Assembly: GCA_030657355.1 (NCBI GenBank)
Contig: CP131056.1
Coordinates: 3,926,501 to 3,990,500, forward strand
Length of the DNA stretch: 64,000 bases
Origin: Radicibacter daui
GTDB taxonomy: Bacteria > Pseudomonadota > Alphaproteobacteria > Radicibacterales > Radicibacteraceae
Direction: 5' to 3'
A program made the translations under genes and the position numbers. This document shows, in pieces, positions 45,063 to 53,578 of this stretch (within the stretch, counting starts at the first letter, position 1; each line of letters starts with the position of its first letter). The notes beneath the pieces were generated by a model, which did not search any database, was not told the origin of the DNA, and was given only the letters and a program-made list of their open reading frames with translations.

Positions 45063-46583
45063 TCACATGCCCTCTGCGCCGCCCTGCCCCGTCCGGCGAT
45101 CCGCCATCCAGGCCTCGAGCGCGGCAATCTCCTCGGCGCTCATTACCAGCCCCAGCTTGGTGCGCCGCCAGACCACATCCTCGGCGCTCACCGCCCATTC
45201 ATGGTCCATCTGCCAGGCAACCTCGCGCTCATAGAGATCGGCGCCGAAATGGCGGCCGAGATCGCTGGCGCGGGTAGTGCCGGCCAGAAGCGTTGCGGCT
45301 TCCGTGCCGTAGAGGCGCACAAGGCGGCGAGCCTGCCGCTCCGACAGGAAACTGTGCTGGGATTTGATGCGGGCTGCGAGGCTGTCGAACCCGTTGACCG
45401 GGAAATCCCCGCCCGGCAGCGAGGCGCCGTGGGTCCAGGGATTGCCGCGCTTGCCGAGCACATCCTCAACCTTTTCCAGCACGGATTCCGCAAGGCGCCG
45501 GTAGGTCGTGATCTTGCCGCCGAAGATGTTGATAAGCGCGCCGTCATCGGCGCTGCCGTCCACCTTCAGCACATAGTCGCGCGTGGCTTCCTGTGCCTTG
45601 GAGGCGCCGTCGTCATAGAGCGGGCGCACGCCGGAATAGGTCCACACGATCTGTTCGGACGTCACCTTGCGGGTGAAATACTCGCTGGCGGCGTTGCAGA
45701 GATAATCAACCTCCGCCTCGGTGATGTGCACCTTGGCCGGGTCGCCGCGATAATCCTGATCGGTGGTGCCGATGAGGGTGAAATCCTGCTCATACGGGAT
45801 GGCGAAGATGATGCGCCCGTCGGCATTCTGGAAGATGTAGCAGCGGTTATGGTCGTAGAGCTTGCGCACCACGATGTGGCTGCCCTGGACGAGGCGCACA
45901 TTGTGGGCGGAGTTGTTGCCGAGCGCGCCGCCGATGATGGTATCGACCCAGGGGCCGGCCGCGTTGACCAGCAGCCGTGCCGTCACGTCGCGCCGTGCGC
46001 CGGTCAGCTCGTCCTTTAGGGTGATGCGCCAGTGGCCCTTTTCCCGGACCGCCTTCTCCACCCGGGTGCGGGTGTTGATCTCGACGCCGCGCGCTGCGGC
46101 ATCACGGGCATTCAGCACCACAAGGCGCGCGTCATTGACCCAGCAGTCGGAATATTCAAAGGCCTTGCGGCTGCCCGGCTTCAGTGGCCGGCCAACCTCG
46201 TCGGAGGCGAGATCCAGCGAGCGGGTGGCCGGTAGCAGCTTGCGGCCGCCCAGATGGTCGTAAAGGAAGAGGCCGAGACGCAGCAGCCACGCGGGGCGCA
46301 GGCCCTCGTGATGGGGCAGCACGAAGCGCAGCGGCCAGATGATGTGCGGGGCATTGGCCCACAAGACTTCGCGTTCCATCAGCGCCTCGCGCACCAGCCG
46401 GAACTCGTAATGTTCCAGATAGCGCAGGCCGCCATGGATCAGCTTGGTGGAACCGGAAGAGGTGCCGCTGGCAAGGTCGCGCATCTCGGCAAGGCAGACG
46501 GAAAAACCCCGCCCGACAGCGTCGCGTGCAATGCCGCACCCATTGATGCCGCCACCAATGATGAAAAGATCGAAATCGGCCAC
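45063..46583 (-). CDS. glpD: Aerobic glycerol-3-phosphate dehydrogenase GlpD
   Basis: A 506-residue FAD enzyme: FDLFIIGGGINGCGIARDAVGRGFSVCL at the N-terminus, ASGTSSGSTKLIHGGLRYLEHYEFRLVREAL, LLVNAAGPWVDTI and YEQDFTLIGTTDQDYRGDP. It oxidises glycerol-3-phosphate to dihydroxyacetone phosphate and passes electrons to quinone at the membrane. It is the first structural gene of the glycerol operon and has repeated CGAAA operators directly upstream. Confidence 0.96.
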   Translation of the reverse strand: MADFDLFIIGGGINGCGIARDAVGRGFSVCLAEMRDLASGTSSGSTKLIHGGLRYLEHYEFRLVREALMEREVLWANAPHIIWPLRFVLPHHEGLRPAWLLRLGLFLYDHLGGRKLLPATRSLDLASDEVGRPLKPGSRKAFEYSDCWVNDARLVVLNARDAAARGVEINTRTRVEKAVREKGHWRITLKDELTGARRDVTARLLVNAAGPWVDTIIGGALGNNSAHNVRLVQGSHIVVRKLYDHNRCYIFQNADGRIIFAIPYEQDFTLIGTTDQDYRGDPAKVHITEAEVDYLCNAASEYFTRKVTSEQIVWTYSGVRPLYDDGASKAQEATRDYVLKVDGSADDGALINIFGGKITTYRRLAESVLEKVEDVLGKRGNPWTHGASLPGGDFPVNGFDSLAARIKSQHSFLSERQARRLVRLYGTEAATLLAGTTRASDLGRHFGADLYEREVAWQMDHEWAVSAEDVVWRRTKLGLVMSAEEIAALEAWMADRRTGQGGAEGM

Positions 46584-46654
46584 CTTGGCCGTCCTCCCCG
46601 TGTCTTTTTGACCTGCGTTATTTTCTCGCAGGCTCAGTGACCGGGAGTGTTTGG

Positions 46655-46710
46655 CGAAATCAATCGCGCGTCAATCGAAATTTTCGAAAGCCTAATCGCG
46701 CACTTCGAAA
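46655..46710. promoter_or_regulatory. GlpR-type operator array upstream of glpD
   Basis: Four CGAAA elements begin at 46655, 46676, 46685 and 46706; the central pair forms the palindrome CGAAATTTTCG (46676-46686), and the outer spacings are both 21 bases, two helical turns. Similar TTTCG/CGAAA elements occur in the glpR/SDR gap. DeoR-family repressors use TTCG-type repeats. Confidence 0.6.
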
Positions 46711-46721
46711 TGCACAGCTGT

Positions 46722-47483
46722 TCATCGCCCGGTCTCGAGGATACGCACCTCATTCTCCTCGGCGATCCGCCGGATGGAGGGTACGTAGCACTCGTCGGTC
46801 ACGAAGGTATCGACCTGCGACAGGTGGCCGATGCGTACCGGCGCCGTCCGCTCGAATTTCGTGGAGTCGGAAACCAGGATCACATGGCGGGCATTTTCGA
46901 TGATCGCCTGCGCCACCTTTACCTCGCGATAATCATAGTCCAGCAGCGCGCCATCCTCGTCGATCGCCGAAGCGCCGATGATGGCGAAATCGACCTTGAA
47001 CTGGCGGATGAAATCGACTGCGGCCTCGCCCACGATCCCGCCATCGGCATGGCGCAGCACACCGCCGGCAATCACCACCTCGATGGAAGGGTGCATACGC
47101 ATCGTATTGGCAACATTGATATTATTGGTGATGACCATCAGGCCGCTATGCTGCAAAAGCGCCTGCGCCACCGCCTCGGTCGTGGTGCCGATATTGATGA
47201 ACAGCGAGGCCGAGTTGGGGATGAGTTCCGCTGCCTTCTGCCCGATGGCCGCCTTCTCATGGCTGGCGATTACCCGACGGGCCTCATAACCCACATTCTC
47301 GACGCCCGAGGTCAGCACCGCGCCGCCATGAATGCGCGTCAGCAGCTTGCGGTCGCATAGCTCGTTGAGGTCCTTGCGGATGGTCTGCGGGCTCACCGAA
47401 AAATGGGCGGCAAGTTCCTCGACATTCACCCGGCCAACCTGGCGGGCAAAATCGATGATGGCGTTCTGACGGGCTTGCAACAT
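46722..47483 (-). CDS. glpR: DeoR family regulator, probable glycerol repressor GlpR
   Basis: A 253-residue DeoR protein: MLQARQNAIIDFARQVGRVNVEELAAHFSVSPQTIRKDLNELCDRKLL is the helix-turn-helix, and FINIGTTTEAVAQALL with VITNNINVANTM form the sugar-phosphate-binding site. The start at 47483 is chosen from the domain boundary; the frame stays open upstream into the divergent gene. It leads the glycerol cluster. The ligand is likely glycerol-3-phosphate, by analogy with GlpR. Confidence 0.92.
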   Translation of the reverse strand: MLQARQNAIIDFARQVGRVNVEELAAHFSVSPQTIRKDLNELCDRKLLTRIHGGAVLTSGVENVGYEARRVIASHEKAAIGQKAAELIPNSASLFINIGTTTEAVAQALLQHSGLMVITNNINVANTMRMHPSIEVVIAGGVLRHADGGIVGEAAVDFIRQFKVDFAIIGASAIDEDGALLDYDYREVKVAQAIIENARHVILVSDSTKFERTAPVRIGHLSQVDTFVTDECYVPSIRRIAEENEVRILETGR

Positions 47484-47504
47484 GGTTGCGGCGCTTTCAT
47501 TTTT

Positions 47505-47559
47505 TTCGAAGCCGTATAAAAACGAAACTAACGCCATTTTCGGAAATGTTACATCGAAA
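47505..47559. promoter_or_regulatory. Second TTTCG/CGAAA array, glpR/SDR divergent region
   Basis: TTCGAA (47505), CGAAA (47523), TTTCG (47538) and CGAAA (47555) lie in the 100-base gap between glpR and the SDR gene. They match the elements before glpD, suggesting autoregulation by GlpR and control of the SDR gene. Confidence 0.5.
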
Positions 47560-47583
47560 ACAACGGGTGAGGGGGAGGAACGG

Positions 47584-48372
47584 ATGACAAACCACGGATA
47601 CGCCTCAAATCTTTTTGCCAGAGAGCAGGTCGTCGTTACCGGCGCACGCCGTGGAATCGGCGCTGCGGTGGCACGCGCGTTTCTAGCAACCGGCGCGCGG
47701 GTTTTCGCCCATAGCGGGATAACGAAAGCCGGCAACGAGGACGAGCTGCTGGCCGGGCTCGATGAAGAATCGCGCTCCCGCCTCACCCTCGCCGAGGGCG
47801 ATCTGGCAAGCGAGGAAGGCTGCTTGCAACTGGCCGCCGCGATAAAGGCGGCCTTCGACCGGGTGGATGTGCTGGTCAACAACGCCGGCACCATGCTGGG
47901 CCGCAAGCCGGCGGCGGAGATGGATGCCGGCCATTATGCGCAGGTTGTCGACCTGAATGCCCGCTCGGCTGTGCTGCTGACCGGCGAACTCATTCCGCTG
48001 CTCGCGCGTTCCGGCCATGGTGCCATCGTCAACACCAGCTCGATCTCGGCACGCACCGGCGGCAGCCCCGGCTCTTCCGTCTACAGCGCGGCCAAGGCCT
48101 TCATCACCACCTGGACCCGGGCACTGGCCCGCGAGCTTGCCCCGCAGGGCATCCGTGCCAATGTGGTATCTCCCGGCACGATCATGACAGACTTTCACCG
48201 CCGTTATTCTACACCGGAGAAGCTGACGGCCACGGCGGCGGGAATACCGCTCGGCCGTCTCGGCACGGCGGAGGACTGTGCCGGCGCCTATCTTTTCCTG
48301 AGTTCCGCGACCCTCAGCGGCTACATCACGGGGCAGGTCATCGAGGTTAATGGCGGCCAGCTGATGGCATGA
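47584..48372 (+). CDS. SDR family oxidoreductase
   Basis: A 262-residue short-chain dehydrogenase. NAD(P) site VVVTGARRGIGAAVARAFL, NNAGTM, and the catalytic Ser-Tyr-Lys in NTSSISARTGGSPGSSVYSAAKAF are intact; NVVSPGTIMTDFH and ITGQVIEVNGGQLM complete it. The start follows GGGGGAGGAA. It is divergent from glpR and shares its operator region, so it may act on a polyol related to glycerol metabolism; the substrate is unknown. Confidence 0.92.
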   Translation: MTNHGYASNLFAREQVVVTGARRGIGAAVARAFLATGARVFAHSGITKAGNEDELLAGLDEESRSRLTLAEGDLASEEGCLQLAAAIKAAFDRVDVLVNNAGTMLGRKPAAEMDAGHYAQVVDLNARSAVLLTGELIPLLARSGHGAIVNTSSISARTGGSPGSSVYSAAKAFITTWTRALARELAPQGIRANVVSPGTIMTDFHRRYSTPEKLTATAAGIPLGRLGTAEDCAGAYLFLSSATLSGYITGQVIEVNGGQLMA

Positions 48373-48421
48373 GCCTGAGAAATCGCCCCCGACAACGGCT
48401 TTGACAGGAGAGTTCAAGACA

Positions 48422-48988
48422 ATGTCCCATCCCCGCCCGATCAAACTCGGCATTCTTCTCGGCAGCCTGCGCAGGGGCTCCTTCCATGGCGCTGTTGCCC
48501 GCGCCCTGCCCGGTCTTGCCCCGGATGGCGTGACAATCAGCCAGCTACCGAGCTTTCGTGACTTTCCGATCTATGATGCCGACATCCAGGCAGAGGGCAT
48601 TCCCGGCCCGGTCGAACTGCTGGCCGAGGCCATTCGCAGTGTGGACGGTGTGGTGATCGTGACGCCGGAATATAATTATTCCGTACCCGGCGGCCTGAAG
48701 AACGCCCTCGACTGGGTTTCTCGTCTGCAGCCGCAGCCTTTTGCCGGCAAGCCCGTCGCCATCCAGAGCGGCTCCATCGGTCCCATCGCCGGCTCGCGCG
48801 CGCAGTATCACCTGCGCCAGATCATGGTCTTCCTCGACGCGCTGGTACTCAACAAGCCGGAGATCATGATCGGCACCATCCAGAGCAAGCTGGACGAAAC
48901 CACCGGCGAGCTCAGCGACGAGACGACCCGCGGCTTCATCGGCAAGCAGCTGGAGGCCTTCGCCGCCTACGTGCGCAAGGTCGGCTGA
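48422..48988 (+). CDS. NADPH-dependent FMN reductase family protein
   Basis: A 188-residue flavodoxin-fold protein: LGILLGSLRRGSFHGAVARAL binds the FMN phosphate and VIVTPEYNYSVPGGLKNALDWVSR the isoalloxazine. Related proteins reduce quinones, azo dyes or chromate. AGGAGAG precedes the start by about 10 bases. It is 49 bases behind the SDR gene and probably co-transcribed. Confidence 0.92.
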   Translation: MSHPRPIKLGILLGSLRRGSFHGAVARALPGLAPDGVTISQLPSFRDFPIYDADIQAEGIPGPVELLAEAIRSVDGVVIVTPEYNYSVPGGLKNALDWVSRLQPQPFAGKPVAIQSGSIGPIAGSRAQYHLRQIMVFLDALVLNKPEIMIGTIQSKLDETTGELSDETTRGFIGKQLEAFAAYVRKVG

Positions 48989-49113
48989 CCGCAACGCCCG
49001 CGGCCCTCTTTCTTGTGGCCCCCTTCGCGGACAGGCCGGCCCGGGCAAGCTAGTCTTGTTCAAGTCGGGCCAGCCCGCGGAGGGCACCCCACCGGAGGGA
49101 AGGGAAGCACTTC

Positions 49114-50136
49114 ATGCGCTACAAGACACTCGGCAATTCCGGACTGCTGGTCTCGGAACTTTGCCTCGGCACCATGACCTTTGGCGGCAAGGGGTTCTGG
49201 ACCGCCATCGGTGCGCTGGATCAGTCAGTTGCCGATGGCATCGTTGCCCATGCGCTGGAAGGTGGCATCAATTTCATCGACACGGCCGATGTTTATTCCG
49301 AGGGGCTGTCGGAGGAAATTACCGGCCGCGCCATCAAGAATTCCGGCCGGGCCCGCAGCGACGTTGTGCTGGCCACCAAGGTCTTCGGCAAGATGGGCGA
49401 CGGGCAGAATGATCGCGGCGCCTCGCGCGGCCACATCATGGATGGCGTCAAGGCCAGCCTGAAGCGCCTCGGCACCGACTATATCGACCTCTACCAGATC
49501 CACGCATTCGACCCGTTGACCCCGATCGAGGAAACGGTAAGAGCGCTCAGCGATCTCGTCCAGCAAGGGCACATCCGCTATTTCGGCTTTTCCAACTGGC
49601 CAGCCTGGGCGCTGATGAAGTCACTCGGCATTGCCGACAAGGGCGGCTGGACACGCCCGGTTACCCTGCAGGCCTACTACACCATCGCCGGACGTGATCT
49701 TGAGCGGGAGATCGTGCCGCTGATGGAGGCGGAAAAGCTGGGCCTCATGGTGTGGAGCCCGCTGGCAGGCGGCCTGCTGTCGGGCAAATACAGCCGGGAC
49801 GGCGGCGGCCCGGAAGGCTCGCGCCGGGTCAGCTTCGATTTCCCGCCGGTCAACAAGGAGCGTGCGTTCGACTGCATCGACGCCATGCGTCCGACAGCCG
49901 AGGCGCGGGGCGTCTCCGTTGCCCGCATTGCCCTTGCCTGGCTGCTTCACCGCCAATCGGTGATGTCCGTCATCATCGGGGCGAAAAACACCGACCAGCT
50001 GGCGGACAATCTCGCCGCCACCGAAATCCGCCTGACGGCGGAAGAGATGACCGCGCTCGACAGTGTAAGCGCACTGCCGCCGGAATATCCGGGATGGATG
50101 ATTGCCCGGCAGTCCGGCGACCGCAAAGCCGGCTGA
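49114..50136 (+). CDS. Aldo/keto reductase
   Basis: A 340-residue TIM-barrel reductase: GTMTFGGKGFWTAIG, NFIDTADVYSEGLSEEI with the catalytic Asp and Tyr, VVLATKVFG with the lysine, DYIDLYQIHAFD with the histidine, and the NADPH site near VMSVIIGAKNTDQLADNLAA. GGAAGGGAAG stands before the start. It follows the FMN reductase by 125 bases. The substrate is unknown. Confidence 0.94.
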   Translation: MRYKTLGNSGLLVSELCLGTMTFGGKGFWTAIGALDQSVADGIVAHALEGGINFIDTADVYSEGLSEEITGRAIKNSGRARSDVVLATKVFGKMGDGQNDRGASRGHIMDGVKASLKRLGTDYIDLYQIHAFDPLTPIEETVRALSDLVQQGHIRYFGFSNWPAWALMKSLGIADKGGWTRPVTLQAYYTIAGRDLEREIVPLMEAEKLGLMVWSPLAGGLLSGKYSRDGGGPEGSRRVSFDFPPVNKERAFDCIDAMRPTAEARGVSVARIALAWLLHRQSVMSVIIGAKNTDQLADNLAATEIRLTAEEMTALDSVSALPPEYPGWMIARQSGDRKAG

Positions 50137-50158
50137 CCGGGTCCGGAACAGCAGGCGG

Positions 50159-51142
50159 CTATTCGGCCGCCTGCTGCCCCCGGTAACCGACATCCACCGA
50201 GACGCTGCCGCGCACCACGCGGGAGACGCAGGCGCACATCTTGCGGTTCTGCACCTGCTGCTCGCCGCTCAGAAACACATCGCGGTGGTCGACAATGCCA
50301 TCGCAGCCGAGGATATCGACGGCACAGAGCCCGCACTCCCCGCGCAGGCAGTCATACATCATCTCCACCCCCGCCTCCTGCAAGGCGGCGAGCATGGTCT
50401 TGTTCTCCGGCACCACCACCTCGCGGCCGAGATTGGGCACGCGCACGGTAAAGGCCTCGGCGGCGTAGCGGCCGCTGTTGCCGAAGGTCTCGTAGCGTAG
50501 CTTGCCGGCCGGCCGGCCGCTACCGGCCCAGGCGCGTTTCACCGCCTCCAGAAGGCCAATGGGCCCGCACACATAGGCTTCGCCCTCCGGGTGCAGGCGG
50601 GCAATTTCCGCCGCCACATCCAGCCACTCATTCTCGGCATTGCTGAAGGTGGCGAGCCTGTCGCCCAGCGCCGCAGCCAGCAGCCCGGCATAGGGCATGT
50701 CATCCCTGCTGCGCGCGGTGTAGACCATACGCATCGGCGCTGCCTGTCCGGCAAGCGCGAAGGCCATGCCGACCATCGGCGTAATGCCGATGCCGCCGGC
50801 AATCAGCAAATAGTCCGGCCGCCCGAACCCGAGCTCGAAATGATTGCGCGGACGCGTCATGCGGATGCGCGCGCCGGGAGCAAGGCTCCACATATAGCGC
50901 GAGCCGCCGCGACTCTCCGGCAACAGCTTGACGGCAATGCGATAGACCTCGCCTGGCCGGCCCACCAGCGAATAGGAACGCGTATCGGGCAGCCCGTCGA
51001 TCAGCACGGAAAAGTTCACATGCGCGCCGGGGCCATAAGCCTCCACGCCGCCTTCGGGCACCAGCTCGATTTCCCGCACCGTGCTGCCAACATCAGCCAC
51101 GGCACGCACGGTGGCATCCAGCCATTCCTCATGAAAACGCAT
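50159..51142 (-). CDS. Phthalate-dioxygenase-type reductase (VanB-like), FAD and [2Fe-2S]
   Basis: A 327-residue reductase with, in order, an FMN/FAD-binding barrel (TRSYSLVGRPGEVYRIAVK), an NAD-binding domain (LLIAGGIGITPMVGMAFALA) and a plant-type ferredoxin domain (CLRGECGLC with a fourth cysteine in MCACVSR). It passes electrons from NADH to a Rieske oxygenase, very probably the product of the gene at 51981, with the GntR gene in between. The layout resembles vanillate demethylase clusters. Confidence 0.92.
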   Translation of the reverse strand: MRFHEEWLDATVRAVADVGSTVREIELVPEGGVEAYGPGAHVNFSVLIDGLPDTRSYSLVGRPGEVYRIAVKLLPESRGGSRYMWSLAPGARIRMTRPRNHFELGFGRPDYLLIAGGIGITPMVGMAFALAGQAAPMRMVYTARSRDDMPYAGLLAAALGDRLATFSNAENEWLDVAAEIARLHPEGEAYVCGPIGLLEAVKRAWAGSGRPAGKLRYETFGNSGRYAAEAFTVRVPNLGREVVVPENKTMLAALQEAGVEMMYDCLRGECGLCAVDILGCDGIVDHRDVFLSGEQQVQNRKMCACVSRVVRGSVSVDVGYRGQQAAE

Positions 51143-51211
51143 CGTCCACCTTCCCTAAACGTTCTTTTTTGTCTCTTTTTATAAGCGTGCTTCTGTTTTT
51201 GAGGCTTCAGG

Positions 51212-51946
51212 TCAGACCGCTGCTGCCAGCCGGAAAAGCGAGGCTCCCGGCACCCTCTCAAAGCCCTGCCTTGTGTTAAGGGCGATCTCCAGATTGCGGC
51301 GGGCCACACGCGAATGTTCCCGTGCCAGCGCTTCCGCCCGCGTGCCTTCACCGGCCGCCACCGCCTCGACGATGGCGCGGTGATGCTCCTGCGCGATCAC
51401 CAGAATCTCGCGCGATTCCGGCAGCTCCGACTGTACAAAGACAAAGGCATTGGGCGAGGCGAATGGCAGGGTCATGATCTGGTCGACAGCGCGCTGCACC
51501 ACCCTGCTGCCGGAAAGGGCAATCAGCTCGGTGTGGAAACGCTCATTGAGCCGGACATAGTCGTAGAAATCATCGCCCGACAGCCGGTGCCGGCGGATGA
51601 GCGTATCGAGGGCGCCCACGCAGTCGCGGATTTCAGCAAGCCGCTCGCGCTTGCCCTCCGGCCGCCGCTCGGCGGCGAGGCGGGCAGCCATCCCCTCCAG
51701 CGTGCCGCGCAGTTCGATAGCGTCGAAGATTTCCGTCTCGGTAAAACCGCGCACGGCGTAGCCGCCATTGGCCGTTACCTCGACAAGCCCTTCCGCCTCC
51801 AGCTTGACGAGCGCCATGCGCAGCGGGGTGCGGGAAACCCCCAGCTTCTCCACCAGCGGCAGTTCGGAGAGTTTTTCACCCGGCGGCAGCTCACCGCTGA
51901 GGATGAGGTCGCGCAGCTCAAGCAGGGCCTTGACCGTCTGGGACAT
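51212..51946 (-). CDS. GntR family regulator (FCD type) of the Rieske locus
   Basis: A 244-residue regulator with a GntR winged helix (LRDLILSGELPPGEKLSELPLVEKLGVSRTPLRMALVKLEAEGLVEV) and an all-helical FCD ligand domain with the metal-binding pattern NERFHTELI and HHRAIVEAV. It lies between the oxygenase and the reductase genes, so it probably controls them. A GntR-like palindrome is found upstream of the oxygenase. The inducer is unknown. Confidence 0.92.
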   Translation of the reverse strand: MSQTVKALLELRDLILSGELPPGEKLSELPLVEKLGVSRTPLRMALVKLEAEGLVEVTANGGYAVRGFTETEIFDAIELRGTLEGMAARLAAERRPEGKRERLAEIRDCVGALDTLIRRHRLSGDDFYDYVRLNERFHTELIALSGSRVVQRAVDQIMTLPFASPNAFVFVQSELPESREILVIAQEHHRAIVEAVAAGEGTRAEALAREHSRVARRNLEIALNTRQGFERVPGASLFRLAAAV

Positions 51947-51980
51947 GGGGAACCTCTTTCGTCGCTATCGGCAAGCCGGC

Positions 51981-53033
51981 CTATTCAGCCGCCACGAGGC
52001 GCGGTCCGGCTTCTGCTTCCACCATCTGGTCGATCAGACGGCGCGCCCACATGGCGCCGGCATCAATGTTGAGGTTGTAGAATTCCCGCCCCGGATTGTC
52101 GTCGATGGCCTGCTGCTGGGCTTCCAGGATCAGTTCATCCTCATGGAAGATGCGCGTGACACCCTCGCGCAGTTCCGCCGTCCGCCGCTGGGACTTGAGG
52201 TCGTAGTTGCGGCAGAAGGACCAGAAATAAAGGCAGGTCTTGTCCGTCTCCGGCGTGATGGTGTTGAGCACATAGCCGTTGACGCCCTGGCTGCGGTCGC
52301 CTCCCGGCGCCCCGGTGCCGGCCGGCGCCACGCCAACATCGATATTGACGGTGCAGGGTGCCTGGAAGGTGATGATCTGCCAGCGGTCAACCGGACCCGG
52401 CTTGCCAAGCTGCGCGGCCCAGAAGGGCGGCGGCTCGATGCCTTCCATCCAGCGCGCGACGGTGACGGAATTTTCGCCGTGATAGGTATCGAACGGCGCC
52501 TCGGCCACCGCCTCGTTGCCGATGCTGGAGCCATGCACGAAGGTTTCGTGCGTCAAATCCATCAGGTTGTCGACGACCAGGCGATAGTCGCACTTCACCC
52601 GGATAACCTTGCCATCACCAGCCCAGTCGGGATCGTGATTCCAGTGCATGTCCGGCACCCTGGCCGGATCGGCCAACGCCGGGTCTCCCATCCACACCCA
52701 CAGGAAACGGTGCTTTTCCACCACCGGATAGCTGCGCACGCAGGCGGAGGGGTTGATGGTTTCCTGCGACGGCATATGGGTGCAGCGGCCCTCGCTGTTG
52801 TATACAAGGCCGTGATACCCGCACACCAGCTCATCGCCCTTGAGCCGCCCCTTCGAGAGCGGCAGCAGCCGGTGCCAGCACGCATCCTCCAGCGCCACCG
52901 CCTTGCCGTCGGAGCGGCGATAAAGCACGAGTTTCTTGTTGCAGATGGTGACGGGCTTCAGCTCCCGCCGCAAATCCACATCCCAGGACGCCACATACCA
53001 GGCGTTCATCGGAAAGGGGGGCTTTTCCGCCAT
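51981..53033 (-). CDS. Rieske aromatic ring-hydroxylating-type oxygenase, alpha subunit (VanA-like)
   Basis: A 350-residue oxygenase. Start 53033 is preferred (GAGG 4 bases upstream); ATG at 53048 is possible. The Rieske [2Fe-2S] ligands are ACWHR and CGYHG (C-x-H and C-x2-H). The mononuclear iron site is DNLMDLTHETFVHG (the two histidines) with an acidic ligand downstream. The length and single-subunit form fit vanillate O-demethylase oxygenase and similar demethylases or hydroxylases. With the reductase it would act on a methoxylated or N-methylated aromatic or heterocycle; adjacency to the biuret genes leaves a nitrogenous substrate open. Confidence 0.9.
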   Translation of the reverse strand: MAEKPPFPMNAWYVASWDVDLRRELKPVTICNKKLVLYRRSDGKAVALEDACWHRLLPLSKGRLKGDELVCGYHGLVYNSEGRCTHMPSQETINPSACVRSYPVVEKHRFLWVWMGDPALADPARVPDMHWNHDPDWAGDGKVIRVKCDYRLVVDNLMDLTHETFVHGSSIGNEAVAEAPFDTYHGENSVTVARWMEGIEPPPFWAAQLGKPGPVDRWQIITFQAPCTVNIDVGVAPAGTGAPGGDRSQGVNGYVLNTITPETDKTCLYFWSFCRNYDLKSQRRTAELREGVTRIFHEDELILEAQQQAIDDNPGREFYNLNIDAGAMWARRLIDQMVEAEAGPRLVAAE

Positions 53034-53104
53034 CGTCCTCACTCCCATTAATCGCGCGGATCTCAAAACGGTCCGCTTTAGGGAAATGAGGATACATTTT
53101 TGAA

Positions 53105-53120
53105 TTTCTGTATACAGAAA
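53105..53120. promoter_or_regulatory. GntR-type operator upstream of the Rieske oxygenase
   Basis: TTTCTGTATACAGAAA is a perfect 16-base palindrome with the GTATAC core common to FCD-type GntR operators. It lies 72 bases upstream of the oxygenase start. Confidence 0.62.
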
Positions 53121-53181
53121 ATTTGAAAATCAGCGGAAACACCCCCTCCCAGAGCCGTCCGGCGTGCTGTTTCGGACAAAA

Positions 53182-53194
53182 CTGAATACAGAAA
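53182..53194. promoter_or_regulatory. Second, partial GntR-type site
   Basis: CTGAATACAGAAA matches the right part of the palindrome at 53108-53120 at 12 of 13 positions and lies exactly 74 bases (about seven helical turns) away. This suggests cooperative or looping repression; the left arm is poor. Confidence 0.42.
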
Positions 53195-53203
53195 CCGGAA
53201 GAC

Positions 53204-53578
53204 TCAGGCTTCCAGCATCTCCACGGCACGCTCCCAGATGAGCAGGGCGATACAGCCCTCCCGGCTGCTAACCTTGTGCTCGCTGCCCGGCGCATTCACG
53301 ACCAGCGTGCCGACGGGGTAGTGGCCGAATTCATCCTGCTGGGCACCTTCCAGCACCAGAATATGCTCATAGCCGACATGGCGATGGCGCGGCACATCGG
53401 CGCCGGGTTGATAGCGCAGGAAGGCCGCAGCCGGCCCGCCGCCCTCCGTGCGGTAAAGCCAGGCAGCCTCCACGCCGGGGCGGAAGAATTGCCAGTCGAG
53501 CGCGGCACGCCGGGCGGGGTCGTCAAGGATGGCAGCCAGAACCTGCATGCCAGCAGGAAGCGAGGCGGTATCCGGCAT
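53204..53578 (-). CDS. Cupin domain protein (ChrR-like)
   Basis: A 124-residue cupin with ADVPRHRHVGYEHILVLEGAQQDEFGHYPVGTLVVNAPGSEHKV; the His, His, Glu and last His form the metal site. The fold resembles the C-terminal cupin of ChrR. It starts by ATGA overlap with the hydrolase gene, making it the last gene of the biuret operon. Its function is unknown: it could bind a ligand, or be a small isomerase or stress sensor. Confidence 0.8.
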   Translation of the reverse strand: MPDTASLPAGMQVLAAILDDPARRAALDWQFFRPGVEAAWLYRTEGGGPAAAFLRYQPGADVPRHRHVGYEHILVLEGAQQDEFGHYPVGTLVVNAPGSEHKVSSREGCIALLIWERAVEMLEA

